From assembly GCA_021325235.1 (NCBI GenBank), contig JAJPHN010000029.1, positions 62,001-126,000 on the forward strand: a DNA stretch of 64,000 bases, given 5' to 3'. Below, piece by piece: positions 61,311 to 64,000 of this stretch (its first letter is position 1; every line of letters begins with the position of its first letter). This DNA comes from Terriglobia bacterium (GTDB taxonomy: Bacteria; Acidobacteriota; Terriglobia; Bryobacterales; Bryobacteraceae). The notes under the pieces were generated by a model, which was not told the origin of the DNA, did no database searches, and was given only the letters and a program-made list of their open reading frames with translations. Position numbers and translations under genes: made by a program.

Positions 61311-62228
61311 ATGTCGCTAGTTGTGGTTGGATCCGTCGCATACGACGGCATTGAGACTCCGCACGGTAAACGCGAGCGTGCTCTCGGCGGAGCCTGTACC
61401 TACATCGCCTTGAGCGCGAGTTACTTCACCGAGGCTTCCATTGTGGGCGTTGTAGGCGAAGATTTCGCGAGCGAGGATCGCCACTTGCTGGCCAGTAAAG
61501 GGATCGATCTGGAAGGACTGGAGCAGGTGCCCGGAAAGACGTTTTTCTGGGCCGGCAAGTATTCCGACGACATGAACGACCGCACCACGCTGCGAACCGA
61601 CCTGAACGTATTCGCGGATTTCAACCCGAAGCTGCCCGCTTCCTACGTGCGCAAACCGTATCTGTTTTTGGGCAACATCCAGCCGCTGCTGCAGAGAGAT
61701 GTCCAGCGGCAGATGCCGGCGCTGCGCTTTGTCGGCGGCGACACGATGAACTACTGGATCAACGATTATCGTCCGGATCTGCTCGAAGCGATTCGCAGCT
61801 GGGATTTTCTATTGATCAACGACAGCGAGGCGCGCCTGCTTTCGGGCGAATACAATCTGAGGCGGGCGGCGCAGAAGATTCTCGAGATGGGTCCCAACAC
61901 TCTCATCATCAAGCGCGGCGAATACGGAGCGATGCTGGTGCGCCGCGATTCGCTGTTCATGGTGCCGGGTTATCTGCTCGAAGACGTCTTCGATCCCACC
62001 GGTGCCGGGGATTGTTTCGCCGGTGGATTCGTCGGCTATCTCGCCGAACGCGGCTTCGATCTTCGCAACGGAAATTTCGATGTGCACGAACTGCATCGGG
62101 CGGTCATCTACGGCTCCGTTATGGGCAGCTTCTGCTGCGAGCAGTTTGGCGTAGAGCGTTTCCGCACTCTTACCCGCAAAGATATTGACGCGCGCTTTGA
62201 CGAATTCCGGCGATTTACCGCGTTCTAG
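61311..62228 (+). CDS. PfkB-family sugar/nucleoside kinase
   Basis: 305 residues from ATG 61311. Ribokinase fold: MSLVVVGSVAYDGIETPHG, LGGACTYIALSASYF, TLIIKRGEYGAML and the C-terminal ATP/anion-hole motif EDVFDPTGAGDCFAGGFVGY with the catalytic Asp. The substrate (adenosine, ribose or another sugar) cannot be decided. TACAAT at 61297-61302 ends eight bases before the ATG, with no clear Shine-Dalgarno, as for pgk. Confidence 0.88.
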   Translation: MSLVVVGSVAYDGIETPHGKRERALGGACTYIALSASYFTEASIVGVVGEDFASEDRHLLASKGIDLEGLEQVPGKTFFWAGKYSDDMNDRTTLRTDLNVFADFNPKLPASYVRKPYLFLGNIQPLLQRDVQRQMPALRFVGGDTMNYWINDYRPDLLEAIRSWDFLLINDSEARLLSGEYNLRRAAQKILEMGPNTLIIKRGEYGAMLVRRDSLFMVPGYLLEDVFDPTGAGDCFAGGFVGYLAERGFDLRNGNFDVHELHRAVIYGSVMGSFCCEQFGVERFRTLTRKDIDARFDEFRRFTAF

Positions 62229-63711
62229 CGCCCCGACGATTGCGGTATCCGCCGCGCTCGTGGTGGTCGCCGTGCTCGCGGCGTGCTGGTGCTATCGCAA
62301 CGGCTGCATTCTGTACTACGGCGATGCCGAGTCCCATCTGAATATCAGCCGCGGTCTGATCGATTCGGCAACTCCGGGTTACGACCAGCTGGGCACGGTT
62401 TGGCTTCCCGTTCTGCATGTGATCTGCCTGCCGCTGGTAGGCAACCGTACGCTTTGGGTGACGGGCCTGGCAGGCACCATTCCCGTCGCGATCTGCTTCG
62501 TTGTCGCCGGCATCTGCTTTTTTCTCGCCGCACGCGATGTGTATAGCACTGTTGGCGCGGCATTGGTCGTGACGGCTTGTTTTGCGCTAAACCCGAATGT
62601 GCTGTACCTGGCAGTAATTCCAATGACCGAAGTCGTTTTTCTGGCCGGGATCTCGATCGTGATGCTTGCCGCTGTGCGGTTTCAGAAAACGCAGCGACGG
62701 ATGTGGATGGCAACCGCGGTGGTAGCGTCTTGGCTGCTTTCACTCACACGCTACGATGGCTGGTTTCTGATTCCGTTTATTGGGGTATGGCTTGCCTTGG
62801 GTGCACGCAATCGGAAAATGGTAACGCTGATTGTTTTCATAGCGCTCGCATCCCTGGCGCCGCTGTACTGGTTCGCGCACAATTGGTACCTGACCGGCAA
62901 CGCCCTGGATTTCTACAACGGGCCTTATTCGCCGCGCGCTATCCAGCATGGTGCGCCCTATCCCGGGCTGCACGACTGGCTCGCGGCGTTTCATTACTAT
63001 TCGACTGCCTGCCTCCTTTGTGCGGGAGGCGCGCTGATTGCCCTCGGAGCTCTCGGCGCGTGCTGCGCTCTGTGGCGTCGAAGCTGGCAGCCGGTATTGT
63101 TCCTGTTCCTGACGCCTCTGTTCTACATCTGGAGCATGCATTCGAGCAGCGGTACACCGATCCATGTGCCTTCACTCTGGCCCTTTTCGTACTACAACAC
63201 CCGCTATGGGATTGCAGCGGTGCCGCTCTGCGCCATGGCTGCGGGTGCGCTTGCGGCACAGTTTCATTCTGCGGCTAAATGGCTTGCTCCCATGCTCGTC
63301 CTGATCGCTGTTTCGCCCTGGCTGCTTCACCCTAACCGCGAGAAGTGGATCTGCTGGAAGGAATCGCAGGTAAATTCGATCGACCGTCGCGCCTGGACCT
63401 CACTTGCAGCCGGCTACATACGGCAACATCCAACCGAAGGCGACTGCATATCGGCTTCGAGCGGCGATGTAACAGGAGTTTTTCGCGAGGCAGGCATTCC
63501 GTTGCGAACCACGCTGAATATCGGAAACGGCCCTCGCTGGTTTGCGGCCATTACGCGTCCCGATCTGTTTCATCCTTGTTCCTGGGCCATTATGCAGCGT
63601 GGCGACACTTTGGATCGGGCACTCACACGCGGGCCGTACATCGATAAACTCACGATTTCAACGAGTGAGTTCAGCCCGGACCTGGTGATTGCCAAGCGAA
63701 CTCTTCCATGA
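62185..63711 (+). CDS. Polytopic membrane protein, GT39/ArnT-like pattern
   Basis: 508 residues with about 11 hydrophobic helices. The first periplasmic loop carries YYGDAESHLNISRGLIDSA, the DxE-type loop found in lipid-phosphate-sugar-dependent transferases, followed by GYDQLGTVWLPVLHVICLPL. Suggests transfer of a sugar to lipid or protein in the periplasm, or a related unassigned membrane family. Start uncertain: TTG 62185 overlaps the kinase gene by 44 bases; TTG 62197 or GTG 62260 are alternatives. Its stop overlaps dapF (ATGA). Confidence 0.65.
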   Translation: MTRALTNSGDLPRSSAPTIAVSAALVVVAVLAACWCYRNGCILYYGDAESHLNISRGLIDSATPGYDQLGTVWLPVLHVICLPLVGNRTLWVTGLAGTIPVAICFVVAGICFFLAARDVYSTVGAALVVTACFALNPNVLYLAVIPMTEVVFLAGISIVMLAAVRFQKTQRRMWMATAVVASWLLSLTRYDGWFLIPFIGVWLALGARNRKMVTLIVFIALASLAPLYWFAHNWYLTGNALDFYNGPYSPRAIQHGAPYPGLHDWLAAFHYYSTACLLCAGGALIALGALGACCALWRRSWQPVLFLFLTPLFYIWSMHSSSGTPIHVPSLWPFSYYNTRYGIAAVPLCAMAAGALAAQFHSAAKWLAPMLVLIAVSPWLLHPNREKWICWKESQVNSIDRRAWTSLAAGYIRQHPTEGDCISASSGDVTGVFREAGIPLRTTLNIGNGPRWFAAITRPDLFHPCSWAIMQRGDTLDRALTRGPYIDKLTISTSEFSPDLVIAKRTLP

Positions 63712-64000
63712 TCGAGATACCCTTCACAAAACTGCACGGAGCCGAAAACGACTTCTTGCTGACATGGCGCGCAGACGTTCCGGAAATTGATCTCTCGGAA
63801 GCCGCCCGCCGCATTTGTGCCCGAAACACAGGCATAGGCGGCGACGGCTGGATGCTGGTCGAGCGGGTTGCAGGCGGTCTGAAGACCCGGCTTTTCAACT
63901 CGGACGGAAGCGAGGCCGAGATCTCCGGTAATGGTACGCGCTGCGCAGCGGCATTCGCCCTACTCAATCAGGCAGCGACAAGTCCAGACGTGATGATCGA
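63708..64000 (+). CDS. dapF: Diaminopimelate epimerase, 3' end cut by window
   Basis: The first 97 codons are in the window and the frame is open at the end. Seen: FTKLHGAENDFLL, CARNTGIGGDGWMLVE, and FNSDGSEAEISGNGTRCAA, which contains the first catalytic Cys. Interconverts LL- and meso-diaminopimelate for lysine and peptidoglycan synthesis. ATG 63708 overlaps the preceding stop (ATGA). Confidence 0.93.
   Translation, partial: MIEIPFTKLHGAENDFLLTWRADVPEIDLSEAARRICARNTGIGGDGWMLVERVAGGLKTRLFNSDGSEAEISGNGTRCAAAFALLNQAATSPDVMI

Overview
The window looks like chromosomal DNA of an acidobacterium of the Solibacter/Bryobacter type. The reasons are the high G+C, the two TonB-dependent receptors with carboxypeptidase-regulatory-like N-termini, the acidobacterial-type 'ADOP' permease, several TonB-C and DUF2382/DUF2934 proteins, a Gram-negative envelope gene set (LptE, Psd, PssA) and many four-base stop/start overlaps. 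This placement is inferred from gene content, not from a marker tree. I saw no rRNA, tRNA, CRISPR, phage, IS or plasmid genes. Genes cover nearly all of the window; the only gene-poor stretch above 300 bases (17531-17913) holds a structured leader.

Layout. 1-5.5 kb: partial TonB-type protein, SnoaL-like and RidA-like secreted proteins, a glycosyltransferase, and a membrane SRPBCC protein coupled to a NarL-type regulator. 5.6-15.6 kb: pgk with an esterase; a nikR/TonB-receptor operon; an ArgD-like aminotransferase; a FecR-like protein coupled to a 5'-nucleotidase-like enzyme that appears fused to an outer-membrane barrel. 15.7-27 kb: a NisT-like ABC exporter behind an elaborate leader; a ketose 3-epimerase/GMC oxidoreductase/Tat-exported small subunit operon; a membrane-anchored sulfotransferase; an ICL/PEP-mutase family protein; a radical SAM protein and a second TonB receptor. 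27-38.5 kb: lepB, acs, and a long leftward run DUF1385-prfA-prmC-dinB-ADOP permease preceded by RNase T2, then a peroxiredoxin. 38.5-45 kb: stress proteins, an unknown 854-residue exported protein, a chemoreceptor, a small TonB protein. 45-56 kb: dihaem cytochrome c plus PQQ dehydrogenase, DinB-like and glucosaminidase proteins, cimA behind a classical attenuator, an ACT protein, lipA, a second PQQ enzyme, rlmB. 56-64 kb: leftward psd-pssA-Asd-like-lptE-holA, a phosphoesterase, a PfkB kinase, a polytopic membrane protein, and the start of dapF.

The most notable signals are regulatory. Upstream of cimA there is a complete ilv-type attenuator: promoter, a 19-residue leader peptide rich in Ile/Leu/Val, mutually exclusive 1:2, 2:3 and 3:4 stems, and a U-tract terminator. 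Upstream of the ABC exporter there is a promoter, a 15-codon leader ORF with a good Shine-Dalgarno that overlaps the exporter start by ATGA, and nested stems including a terminator-like hairpin inside that ORF. Third, three genes (the nucleotidase-barrel fusion, a DUF1579-like protein and holA) have N-termini that make sense only if translation starts at CTG; two of these sit in a CTGA stop/start overlap.
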